NCBI GenBank assembly: GCA_937918935.1
Contig: CAKZSI010000082.1
Coordinates: 1-46,101 of the forward strand
Length of the DNA stretch: 46,101 bases
Reading direction: 5' to 3'
Origin: an uncultured Chloroflexales bacterium
Lineage (GTDB): Bacteria; Chloroflexota; Chloroflexia; Chloroflexales; Chloroflexaceae
Part shown: positions 39,758 to 46,101 of the stretch, one piece after another
Numbering within the stretch: the first letter of the stretch is position 1
Layout of the letters: each line of letters opens with the position of its first letter
The notes under the pieces: generated by a model
The model's input: the letters and a program-made list of their open reading frames with translations, nothing else
The model's database searches: none
Told to the model about the DNA's origin: nothing
Program-made: the position numbers and the translations under genes

Positions 39758-40032
39758 CGGCATCAACATGCGCTTACGATCCTCACCCTCCACCCCCCTC
39801 TCCCGTGCTGGAGAGGGGGATCTGGTTATTCCGATGCCTCAAATAGGGATGCGACGGAGTGGAGCCGGGGGAGAGTGAGGGTTGACCCGGCACTCCACGG
39901 AGCAAAGCGAACGAGGCTGCGCTGAGGTCAGGGCTTCCAGAAGCCTGATCAGGCGCCGAGTGCCAGCGCACTCGATGGCGCCAATCAATGGCATATCTTC
40001 TGACCCATCCCCATGCCTCGCCCTTCCCAGTC

Positions 40033-41415
40033 TCATCCGCCGACATACACGATCCGGTAGATGTTCCCATTGCGATCGTCAGACACGTACAGATCCCCCA
40101 CGGCGCCGACGGTGACGCCCGCCGGGCGTCCCCAGGCCCCGCCGCACTGCTGGCTCGGGTTGTCGCGGAAACCGGTGAGGAACGCCTCGCCCCGCGCCGG
40201 GCGCCCGTTCTCGACAATAATACGCTGGACCCGGCAATCGCGCGGTACTGACGAGTTCCACGAGCCATGGTAGGCGACGAAGATGTCGCCGCGGTAGGCC
40301 GCCGGAAAATGGGCAGCCTGGTACTGCGCCACGCCCAGGGGCGCGTAGTGGGCCAGGTCGGTAAAGCGGGCCGGAACGACCACGTCGCAACTCGTGACCT
40401 GGCTATCGAGGGGTACGCGGGTATCGCGCACCTCGCGTGCTCCGTCGGGCACGGCCCCCAGTTCGGCGGTGTAGCAGTAGGGCCAGCCGTGGTGCCGGCC
40501 ACGCTGCACGTCAATCACAATCTCCTCGGGCGGCAGGTCGTCGCCCAGGCCGTCGCTGCCGTTGTGGGTGGCCCACATGCGCCCGTCGGGGGTAAAGACG
40601 AAATCCACGCTGTTCCGCAGACCTTCGGCCCACACCGCCCTCCGGCGCTCGTCGGGGTCATTGGCGAAGGGGTTGTCGGCGGGGATGCTGCCGTCGAGGT
40701 TGTAGCGCAACACCGCCGCCCGCCGCGGGTCGCCCTCGCTGCATCCGCCGACGGGGATGTTACACTTCGACCCGACCGCGACGTAGAGCCGGTCATCGGG
40801 GCCGATGTGGACGGTGCGCGAGCTGTGGCCGCCGTCGCCGGGCAGACCGCTCACCACCACCGTCTGTTCGTCGGGATCGGCAGCATCACCATCGCCATCG
40901 CCGTCGCGCAGGCGCGCCACGCGATCGGTCATAGCGGCGTAGAGATCGGCGCCGCGCCAGGCCAGGCTATGCACGCCGCTCAGCCCGGCGACCACCACTT
41001 CCACCCCATCGGCCAGCCCGTCGTTGTTGCGGTCGGGCAGGCGAATGACGCGCCCGGCGCCCCGCTCGGCGACGTAGAGCTGGCCATCAGGACCAACGGC
41101 CATCAACCGCGGCCCCTGCAACCCCGTAGCGAAGAGGCGCACGGCGAAGCCGTCCGGCGCCCGCAAGCGGGCGCTGGCGGCATCCGGGGGCGGCAGCGGC
41201 AACGGCTCGCCCGGTACGGGCGTAGACCCGGGCGTGGGCGACGCTCCGGGTGTTGCGGTAGGGCCGGGCGTGGGCGACGGCGGCGTCGGTTCGCGCGTGC
41301 TGGAAGCGATGATCGGCAAAAACTGTCGGAAGGACCCGGACTGGGCGATCATTAGCGCCGCCCCGCCGCACAGCAAGGCAAGCGCGCCGAGGGTGGCGAT
41401 GAAACGTCGGGACAT
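40033..41415 (-). CDS. Exported glucose/sorbosone dehydrogenase-like beta-propeller protein
   Basis: A 460-residue exported protein. A signal-anchor segment (about residues 5-25, FIATLGALALLCGGAALMIA) is followed by a Pro/Thr linker (about 45-80) and a six-bladed propeller of the soluble PQQ-dependent sugar dehydrogenase/Hedgehog-interacting type. Visible blade motifs include GLQGPRLMAVGPDGQLYVAE, GGHSSRTVHIGPDDRLYVAVGS, WAEGLRNSVDFVFTPDG and WGRPAGVTVGAVGDLYVSDD. A DGDGDGDAADPDE loop looks like a calcium site. The exact substrate is not predictable; some relatives bind PQQ and oxidise sugars. ATG 41415 is preceded by GGAGG at 6 bases, which excludes the upstream GTG at 41433. Confidence 0.85.
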   Translation of the reverse strand: MSRRFIATLGALALLCGGAALMIAQSGSFRQFLPIIASSTREPTPPSPTPGPTATPGASPTPGSTPVPGEPLPLPPPDAASARLRAPDGFAVRLFATGLQGPRLMAVGPDGQLYVAERGAGRVIRLPDRNNDGLADGVEVVVAGLSGVHSLAWRGADLYAAMTDRVARLRDGDGDGDAADPDEQTVVVSGLPGDGGHSSRTVHIGPDDRLYVAVGSKCNIPVGGCSEGDPRRAAVLRYNLDGSIPADNPFANDPDERRRAVWAEGLRNSVDFVFTPDGRMWATHNGSDGLGDDLPPEEIVIDVQRGRHHGWPYCYTAELGAVPDGAREVRDTRVPLDSQVTSCDVVVPARFTDLAHYAPLGVAQYQAAHFPAAYRGDIFVAYHGSWNSSVPRDCRVQRIIVENGRPARGEAFLTGFRDNPSQQCGGAWGRPAGVTVGAVGDLYVSDDRNGNIYRIVYVGG

Positions 41416-41427
41416 AGGGAACCTCCA

Positions 41428-41451
41428 TGACACGGTGACACGGTGACACGG
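41428..41451. repeat. TGACACGG tandem triplet
   Basis: Three perfect 8-base direct repeats, beginning 13 bases upstream of the propeller-protein ATG, in its leader. Confidence 0.6.
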
Positions 41452-41496
41452 TTCTCAATGGTGCACACTTGATTGTACCGCTGGAAGGGGCCTGGG

Positions 41497-41655
41497 GCAG
41501 CATAGCCGCCCCACACCCCGCCGTCGGAGATGGACTGCTCAAACCCTGGCCCCCATCCCGGAGCGATTGCAACGTCTTTGGGGCAAGCCCCAAACCCCGG
41601 CGATCCTGTCGAGCGGCTATGTCGCCCCACAGCCCGCCGTTGGAGACGAACTGCG
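41497..41655. repeat. Duplicated GCCGCCCCACACCCCGCCGT-type unit
   Basis: Two diverged direct copies, at about 41497-41540 and 41613-41655 (CATAGCCGCCCCACACCCCG and GGCTATGTCGCCCCACAGCC), separated by an inverted GGGGCAAGCCCC. No gene is visible here. Confidence 0.45.
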
Positions 41656-41678
41656 CTCGGGCCCTGCCCTACCGCCAT

Positions 41679-41707
41679 TTGCAAACAGAATCCGAAAATG
41701 CTATACT
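41679..41707 (+). promoter_or_regulatory. nusA operon promoter
   Basis: TTGCAA, 17-base spacer, TATACT. It predicts a leader of about 250 bases before nusA. Confidence 0.75.
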
Positions 41708-41925
41708 ATCTACGTCGAAACGGCTCGAATGGCAGCCTGATGCCTCACTTCGGGCCATCAAGATTCACGCGCACGGCACGGCTGGTCATGATCCAGGCCA
41801 TACAGGGACACCTGCGATGAACCGTCGGTAAGCACGCCTCCTGGTGAACGCGGCGCGGTCGGGCCGGGTCTGGCTCGCGTGCCGCAGGAACGCCGGACAT
41901 ACGGTCTGCGCCGGACGCTGTGAGA

Positions 41926-41952
41926 AGTGGGTAGCCCCCACTTTTCTTATTG
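41926..41952 (+). terminator. Terminator-like hairpin in nusA leader
   Basis: AAGTGGG, 5-base loop, CCCACTT followed by TTCTTATT, ending about 15 bases before the nusA ATG. Its position fits an attenuator or a translation-blocking structure. Confidence 0.6.
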
Positions 41953-41966
41953 TAAACGAGTGTGCC

Positions 41967-43286
41967 ATGAAGAGTGACTTTTACGCCGCTATTTCGCAGA
42001 TCGCCGCGGAGCGAGGCATTCCCAAAGAGGCGATCCTTGACGTGATGGAGAAGGCGCTCATCACGGCTTATAAGCGCACCCTGGGCAATAATCCGCCGCC
42101 GATGGAGGTGACCGTGCGCCTCGATCCGCTCACCGGCCAGGCCCGCGTCTTCGCCGAGAAGCAGGTGGTTGACGAGGTTTTCGACGAGCGCTTCGAGATC
42201 GAACTCTCCGAGGCGCTCAAGCATAAGCCCGACGTTCAGCTCGGCGAGACGATTATGGTCGAGAGTACGCCCAACGACTTCGGACGTATCGCCGCCCAGA
42301 CGGCCAAGCAGGTGGTGCTCCAGGGCATTAAAGAGGTGGAGCGTGAGCACGTCTACGGCGAGTACATGAACCGCGAGGGCGAGTTGATCACCGCCACGGT
42401 GCAGCGTATGGCCAGGGGCAACGTCATCCTCGAAATGGGTAAGGCCGAGGCGATTCTGCCGCCGAAGGAGCAGGTCGAGAACGACCGCTACTACCACGGC
42501 CAGCGCCTCAAGGTCTACCTGATGGAGATCCGCAAGGAAGACCGCGGGCCGCGCCTGATCGTCTCGCGCACCCATAAGAACCTGATCCTGCGCCTCTTTG
42601 AAATGGAGGTGCCGGAGATTTATAACGGCACGGTGGAGATCAAGTCGATCGCCCGCGAGCCGGGCCTGCGCACCAAGGTGGCCGTTGCCGCGCGCCAGGA
42701 GGGAATCGACCCGGTCGGTTCCTGCGTCGGCATGCGCGGTATCCGCATCCAGAACATCGTCAACGAATTGAACGGCGAGAAGATCGATGTGGTCCAGTGG
42801 TCGCCCGACCCGAAGGAGTTTATCGCCAATGCCCTCTCGCCAGCGCAGGTGGTCGAGGTGCACCTCAATGAGGATGAGCATACCGCCCTGGTGATCGTGC
42901 CCGATAAGCAACTCTCGCTGGCAATCGGCAAAGAGGGCCAGAATGTGCGCCTGGCTGCCAAACTGACCGGCTGGCGCATTGATATCAAGAGCGCCACCGC
43001 GTTGCTGGAGGAAGAACGCGCCGCCGCCGAGGCCCGCGGCTACGCCGAGGCCGAGCAATTGCAGACCGAAGTGGAACTGGCCTCGGCCCGCGTCGAGACC
43101 CGCAAGGTGCGCCCCGATGGCACGGTGGTGTATCAGCGCGCGCGCTACGGTCCCCTCGGCAATGACCTGATCGGTGAGACGGTGCAACTGCGCGCCACGT
43201 CGCAGAAGTTGTACATCTACTTCAACGATAAGTTGATCGCCTCGTACATTCTGGTTGAAGGTGACGAGACCGACGAAGAAGAGTAG
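41967..43286 (+). CDS. nusA: Transcription termination/antitermination factor NusA
   Basis: Binds RNA polymerase and controls pausing, termination and antitermination. At 439 residues it has the N-terminal NusA domain ([21 protein letters not shown]), an S1 RNA-binding domain (about 130-200) and tandem KH domains ([20 protein letters not shown] and [19 protein letters not shown]), followed by a C-terminal tail of about 80 residues and no acidic repeat domain. ATG 41967 begins the conserved N-terminus, although the frame is open upstream through the leader hairpin. It is followed by ylxR and infB as in many bacteria; rimP, its usual upstream neighbour, is missing here. Confidence 0.96.
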   Translation: MKSDFYAAISQIAAERGIPKEAILDVMEKALITAYKRTLGNNPPPMEVTVRLDPLTGQARVFAEKQVVDEVFDERFEIELSEALKHKPDVQLGETIMVESTPNDFGRIAAQTAKQVVLQGIKEVEREHVYGEYMNREGELITATVQRMARGNVILEMGKAEAILPPKEQVENDRYYHGQRLKVYLMEIRKEDRGPRLIVSRTHKNLILRLFEMEVPEIYNGTVEIKSIAREPGLRTKVAVAARQEGIDPVGSCVGMRGIRIQNIVNELNGEKIDVVQWSPDPKEFIANALSPAQVVEVHLNEDEHTALVIVPDKQLSLAIGKEGQNVRLAAKLTGWRIDIKSATALLEEERAAAEARGYAEAEQLQTEVELASARVETRKVRPDGTVVYQRARYGPLGNDLIGETVQLRATSQKLYIYFNDKLIASYILVEGDETDEEE

Positions 43287-43297
43287 GACGGAACGCC

Positions 43298-43621
43298 ATG
43301 GCCGCAGGCACGAAACATCCCGCATCCCAGCCCAGACCAAAGCACGTGCCGCAGCGCACCTGCGTGGCCTGCCGCCGGACCGAGGCCAAGCGCGGCCTGA
43401 TCCGGGTGGTGCGCGACGCCGAGGGGCGGGTGACGGTCGACCCGACCGGCAAGCAGAAGGGGCGCGGTGCGTACCTCTGCCACGATCCCACATGCTGGAC
43501 CGCGGCGATCAAGCGCCGGGCGCTGGAACGGGCCTTGCGGCTGGAACAACTCCATCCCGCTGATCGGGAAGCGTTGCTGGCCTTTGGGCGCCAGTTGACC
43601 CCACCGGAGTCGCCAGCGTGA
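43298..43621 (+). CDS. ylxR: YlxR-family RNA-binding protein (RnpM)
   Basis: A 107-residue protein with the YlxR core: RTCVACRRTEAKRGLIRVV, then VTVDPTGKQKGRGAYLCHD. Members occur between nusA and infB, and the Bacillus homologue modulates RNase P. The GRGAYLC motif and the paired cysteines are intact. It starts 11 bases after nusA. An unusually long 253-base gap separates it from infB. Confidence 0.93.
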   Translation: MAAGTKHPASQPRPKHVPQRTCVACRRTEAKRGLIRVVRDAEGRVTVDPTGKQKGRGAYLCHDPTCWTAAIKRRALERALRLEQLHPADREALLAFGRQLTPPESPA

Positions 43622-43874
43622 ACCTGAGGTGAGCATACGGGTGTGGGAGGGCCTGGCCCTCTTCCAAATACCCGTTACTGATACCAATGATCGCGGCGTA
43701 GCCGCCTGGGGGGCGGGGAGGGCAATGTGCCTCCGTGATGACCCTTCTGCCTCCCAGTATCGGTTGGTGCGAACCAGCGTTCGCGCCAGCCTCCAGAATA
43801 GTACCGACCTCGTGCCCGCGATGACGCTCCGCGCAACGTCGCGCCGTGTCGCCGGGCCGGAAAGGAAAACGAAG
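43622..43874. other. ylxR-infB gap
   Basis: A degenerate type A palindrome (about 43644-43676, GTGTGGGAGGGCCTGGCCCTC) and a GGGAGGGCAATGTGCCTCC-like hairpin (about 43717-43770) lie here. No gene or clear promoter is visible. Confidence 0.45.
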
Positions 43875-45989
43875 ATGAGAGAAGATGCTCGCCAGCACGT
43901 ACATATGAGTTCACGCAGTGGCAGCAGCGGCGGCGGCGGGCGCGCCAGCGGCGGCAGCGGGCGCCCCGGCGGCGGCAGCGGGCGCCCCGGCGGTGGCGGC
44001 GGACGCCCCGGCGGCAGCGGCGGTAGCGGACGCCCCGGCGGTGGCGGCGGGCGCTCCGGCGGCGGCGGTGGCGGGCGCTCCGGCGGCGGTAATCGCAATG
44101 GCGGGCGCCGGGGGCCCGAAGAGCGTGACACGGCCATCGGCGTGCGCCCCGCTCGCCCCGGTCGCCCCACTCCCGGCGCACGGCCCGGACCCGCGGTGGC
44201 CGCGCGGCCCCGCGGCCCGGTGGAACTGCCGAGTGTGATGACTGTGCGCGAGTTCTCCGAAGCCACGGGCATTGGCGCCTCTGAAATCCTCAAGGCCCTG
44301 CTCAAAGGCGGCGTGCTTGCCAACATCAATCAGCAGATTGACTACGAGACCGCCGCATTGATCGCCGCCGATTTCTCGATCGAAACGGTCGAGAAGGTGC
44401 CTGAGCAACTGGCAAGTGTGGTCGAGGACGTTAAGGACGTTTTGCTCAAACAAGATCCTCGCGATATGCGCCCCCGGCCCCCGGTTGTGACGATTATGGG
44501 CCACGTTGACCACGGAAAAACCAAATTGCTCGACGCCATCCGCTCGTCGCGCGTGGCCGAAGGGGAGGCCGGCGGCATTACCCAGCATATCGGCGCGTAT
44601 CAGATTGAGATTAACCACCGTAAGATCACCTTCCTGGATACGCCGGGCCACGAAGCCTTTACCGCCATGCGCGCCCGTGGGGCCCAGGTCACCGATATCG
44701 TCATATTGGTGGTGGCCGCCGATGATGGCGTGATGCCCCAGACCCGCGAGGCCATCGCCCACGTCAAGGCCGCCGGTGTACCCATGATCGTGGCGATCAA
44801 CAAGATCGACCTGCCCACCGCCAATCCCGGGCGCATCAAAGAGCAACTGGCGGCCGCAGACGTGATCGTCGAGGAGTTCGGTGGCGATGTGCCCTGCGTC
44901 GAGGTCTCCGCACGCGCCAAAATCAATATCAACGGCCTGCTGGAGATGATCCTGCTCGTCGCCGATATGCTCGAACTCAAGGCCAACCCCAACGCGCCCG
45001 CCGTCGGCACGATTATCGAGGCCGAGCTTGATAAGAGCCGCGGCCCGGTGGCAACGGTGCTGATCCAGAATGGGACCCTGCGCCCCGAAGATAACGTGCT
45101 CGTGGGCGGGGTCGCCGGCAAGATCAAGTCCATGTTCAGTGATAGCGGCAAGCGCCTGCGCTTCGCCGAGCCCTCCACCCCGGTGGAGATCCTTGGCCTT
45201 GAAGGCGTGCCCCAGGCCGGCGACATCCTTCAGGTGATAGACGACCTGGCCGTGGCGCGCGAGATAGCCCTCCAGCGCACCCGCCAGACGCGCCTGGAAG
45301 CTATTGCGACCACCGCACGCGGCGCCAGCCTTGAGGATCTCTTCAGCAAGGTCCAGCAGGGCCAGATGAAGGAACTCAACGTCATCCTCAAGGCTGACGT
45401 GCAGGGGTCAATCGGCGCGATCGAGCACCAGTTCAATCAGTTGAACGAGGCCCAGAGCGAGGTGCAGATCAAGGTCATCCACAAGGGCACCGGGGCGATT
45501 ACCGAGGGTGATGTCAATCTGGCCGCCGCGTCACAGGCAATTATCATCGGCTTTAACGCCCGGCCCGACCCGGCTGCCCGCCGCGCCGCCGAACAGCAGG
45601 GCATTGACATTCGCTTCTACAATATCATCTACCAACTGACCGATGATATTAAGAAGGCTATCACCGGCATGCTCGCGCCGACCTTCAAGGAGGTGGTCGA
45701 GGGCTACGCCGAGGTGCGCAATACCTTCCGCCTGCCCAGCCGCGAGATTGTCGCTGGCCTGTATGTCAGCGATGGCAAGATTACCCGCACCGGCCAGCGC
45801 GTGCGCGTGCTGCGCAATGGCGCGGTCATCCACGACGGCAAGATCAGTAGCCTGAAACGCTTCAAGGACGATGTGCGCGAGGTTACCGCGGGCTACGAGT
45901 GTGGCCTCGTCGTCGAGGGCTTCACCGATGTGCAGGTGGGTGATAGCATGGAGTTCTACCGCCAGGAACGGGTCGAGGGTAGTTTCTAA
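43875..45989 (+). CDS. infB: Translation initiation factor IF-2
   Basis: The GTPase that places initiator tRNA on the ribosome, 704 residues. N-terminal residues about 10-80 are almost purely Gly/Ser/Arg/Pro with GRPGGG-type repeats, unlike the Lys/Glu/Ala-rich extension common elsewhere. An IF2_N domain (VMTVREFSEATGIGASEILKAL, cited in part) follows, and then the G domain with GHVDHGKTK (from about residue 209), DTPGHEAF and NKIDLP. Domains II-IV end in QVGDSMEFYRQERVEGSF. ATG 43875 has AAAGGA 8 bases upstream; an in-frame ATG at 43905 is an alternative. Confidence 0.95.
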   Translation: MREDARQHVHMSSRSGSSGGGGRASGGSGRPGGGSGRPGGGGGRPGGSGGSGRPGGGGGRSGGGGGGRSGGGNRNGGRRGPEERDTAIGVRPARPGRPTPGARPGPAVAARPRGPVELPSVMTVREFSEATGIGASEILKALLKGGVLANINQQIDYETAALIAADFSIETVEKVPEQLASVVEDVKDVLLKQDPRDMRPRPPVVTIMGHVDHGKTKLLDAIRSSRVAEGEAGGITQHIGAYQIEINHRKITFLDTPGHEAFTAMRARGAQVTDIVILVVAADDGVMPQTREAIAHVKAAGVPMIVAINKIDLPTANPGRIKEQLAAADVIVEEFGGDVPCVEVSARAKININGLLEMILLVADMLELKANPNAPAVGTIIEAELDKSRGPVATVLIQNGTLRPEDNVLVGGVAGKIKSMFSDSGKRLRFAEPSTPVEILGLEGVPQAGDILQVIDDLAVAREIALQRTRQTRLEAIATTARGASLEDLFSKVQQGQMKELNVILKADVQGSIGAIEHQFNQLNEAQSEVQIKVIHKGTGAITEGDVNLAAASQAIIIGFNARPDPAARRAAEQQGIDIRFYNIIYQLTDDIKKAITGMLAPTFKEVVEGYAEVRNTFRLPSREIVAGLYVSDGKITRTGQRVRVLRNGAVIHDGKISSLKRFKDDVREVTAGYECGLVVEGFTDVQVGDSMEFYRQERVEGSF
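43918..44105. repeat. Gly-rich coding repeat in infB
   Basis: Degenerate tandem units of about 24-30 bases, each encoding Gly/Ser runs ending in GRPGG or GRSGG. GGC/GGT codons and GGGCGCCCCGGCGG blocks recur six or more times. Confidence 0.65.
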
Positions 45990-45996
45990 GTGAAAT

Positions 45997-46030
45997 GGGG
46001 GAGGGTCTGAGAGGGCTACGCCCTCCCAGA
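45997..46030. repeat. GGGAGGG palindrome after infB
   Basis: GGGGAGGGTCTGAGAGGGC and GCCCTCCCAGAA form a hairpin directly after the infB stop; it may act as a weak terminator. Confidence 0.55.
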
Positions 46031-46076
46031 AAGAAATGGAAGAACCTGCCTCTCTGGATACGCGCGAAGTGAAACA

Positions 46077-46101
46077 TGGGAGGGTCCGGGAGGGTAGCAC
46101 C
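46077..46101. repeat. GGGAGGG palindrome cut by window end
   Basis: The left half of a further type A copy (GGGAGGGTCCGGGAGGGTAG) runs off the window. Confidence 0.45.

Noticed and set aside
41708-41925. T-box or known riboswitch in the nusA leader
   Set aside because: No T-box sequence or other recognisable aptamer core is present; only the terminal hairpin is supported.
41745-43493. 582-codon minus-strand open frame over nusA
   Set aside because: NusA is complete and conserved on the plus strand; the antisense frame has no motif or ribosome site.
1-46101. tRNA or rRNA genes
   Set aside because: No cloverleaf-like segment with a T-loop GTTCGAATC pattern and no rRNA-conserved blocks were found by reading.

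Overview
The window is G+C-rich, coding-dense bacterial chromosome, and its gene content fits a member of the Chloroflexota (class Chloroflexia, a Roseiflexus/Chloroflexus-like relative). That placement is inference. It rests on the roadblock-recR-ybaB-dnaX block, GAF-type two-component kinases, the many palindromic intergenic repeats and the codon style; no 16S or tRNA gene is present. No phage genes, transposases, CRISPR arrays or RNA genes of the tRNA/rRNA type were seen.

Layout. 1-3.5 kb (minus): a DNA replication/repair block of roadblock/LC7 protein, recR, ybaB and dnaX, with a very good dnaX promoter. 3.6-5.1 kb (plus): an exported thioredoxin-fold lipoprotein and a secreted Pro/Thr-rich protein. 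5.6-8.2 kb (minus): a NarL-type response regulator, a GAF histidine kinase and a small TPR-like protein. 8.6-10.9 kb (plus): 4-hydroxyphenylpyruvate dioxygenase and a fumarylacetoacetase-family protein that has lost its metal ligands. 11.2-15.1 kb (plus): two methyltransferases, a four-helix EamA/ArnE-like transporter and a GT-C-like membrane protein, probably one envelope-glycan operon. 15.2-16.6 kb (minus): a CBS-domain protein and ComF. 16.9-18.8 kb (plus): endonuclease IV and a membrane-anchored ComEA-like protein. 19.1-24.9 kb (minus): a B12-radical-SAM-like protein without its cluster cysteines, a large sensor kinase, an OmpR-type regulator and a TerC-family membrane protein.

25.5-39.7 kb is a cation-homeostasis island. 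A yybP-ykoY (Mn2+) riboswitch with its own promoter and terminator precedes a Ca2+/cation antiporter, divergent from TerC. Next come a cupredoxin lipoprotein (minus) and two tandem Mrp Na+/H+ antiporter operons. The second operon is complete (ABCDEFG); the first lacks mrpE and carries a dispersed repeat exactly where mrpE should be.

40.0-46.1 kb: a secreted sugar-dehydrogenase-like beta-propeller protein (minus), then nusA-ylxR-infB (plus). nusA has a long leader ending in a terminator-like hairpin, and IF-2 has an unusual Gly/Arg/Pro-rich N-terminus.

Almost every intergenic gap over 150 bp holds one or more short dispersed elements: a GGGAGGG-type palindrome (about 18 copies), a GGGGAAACC-type palindrome (6 copies), a roughly 100-120 bp element with terminal inverted repeats (2-3 copies), a third hairpin type (3 copies) and GGATTGC-like heptamer runs. 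These repeats, the Mn riboswitch unit, the mrpE gap and the two catalytically degenerate enzymes are the items most worth follow-up.
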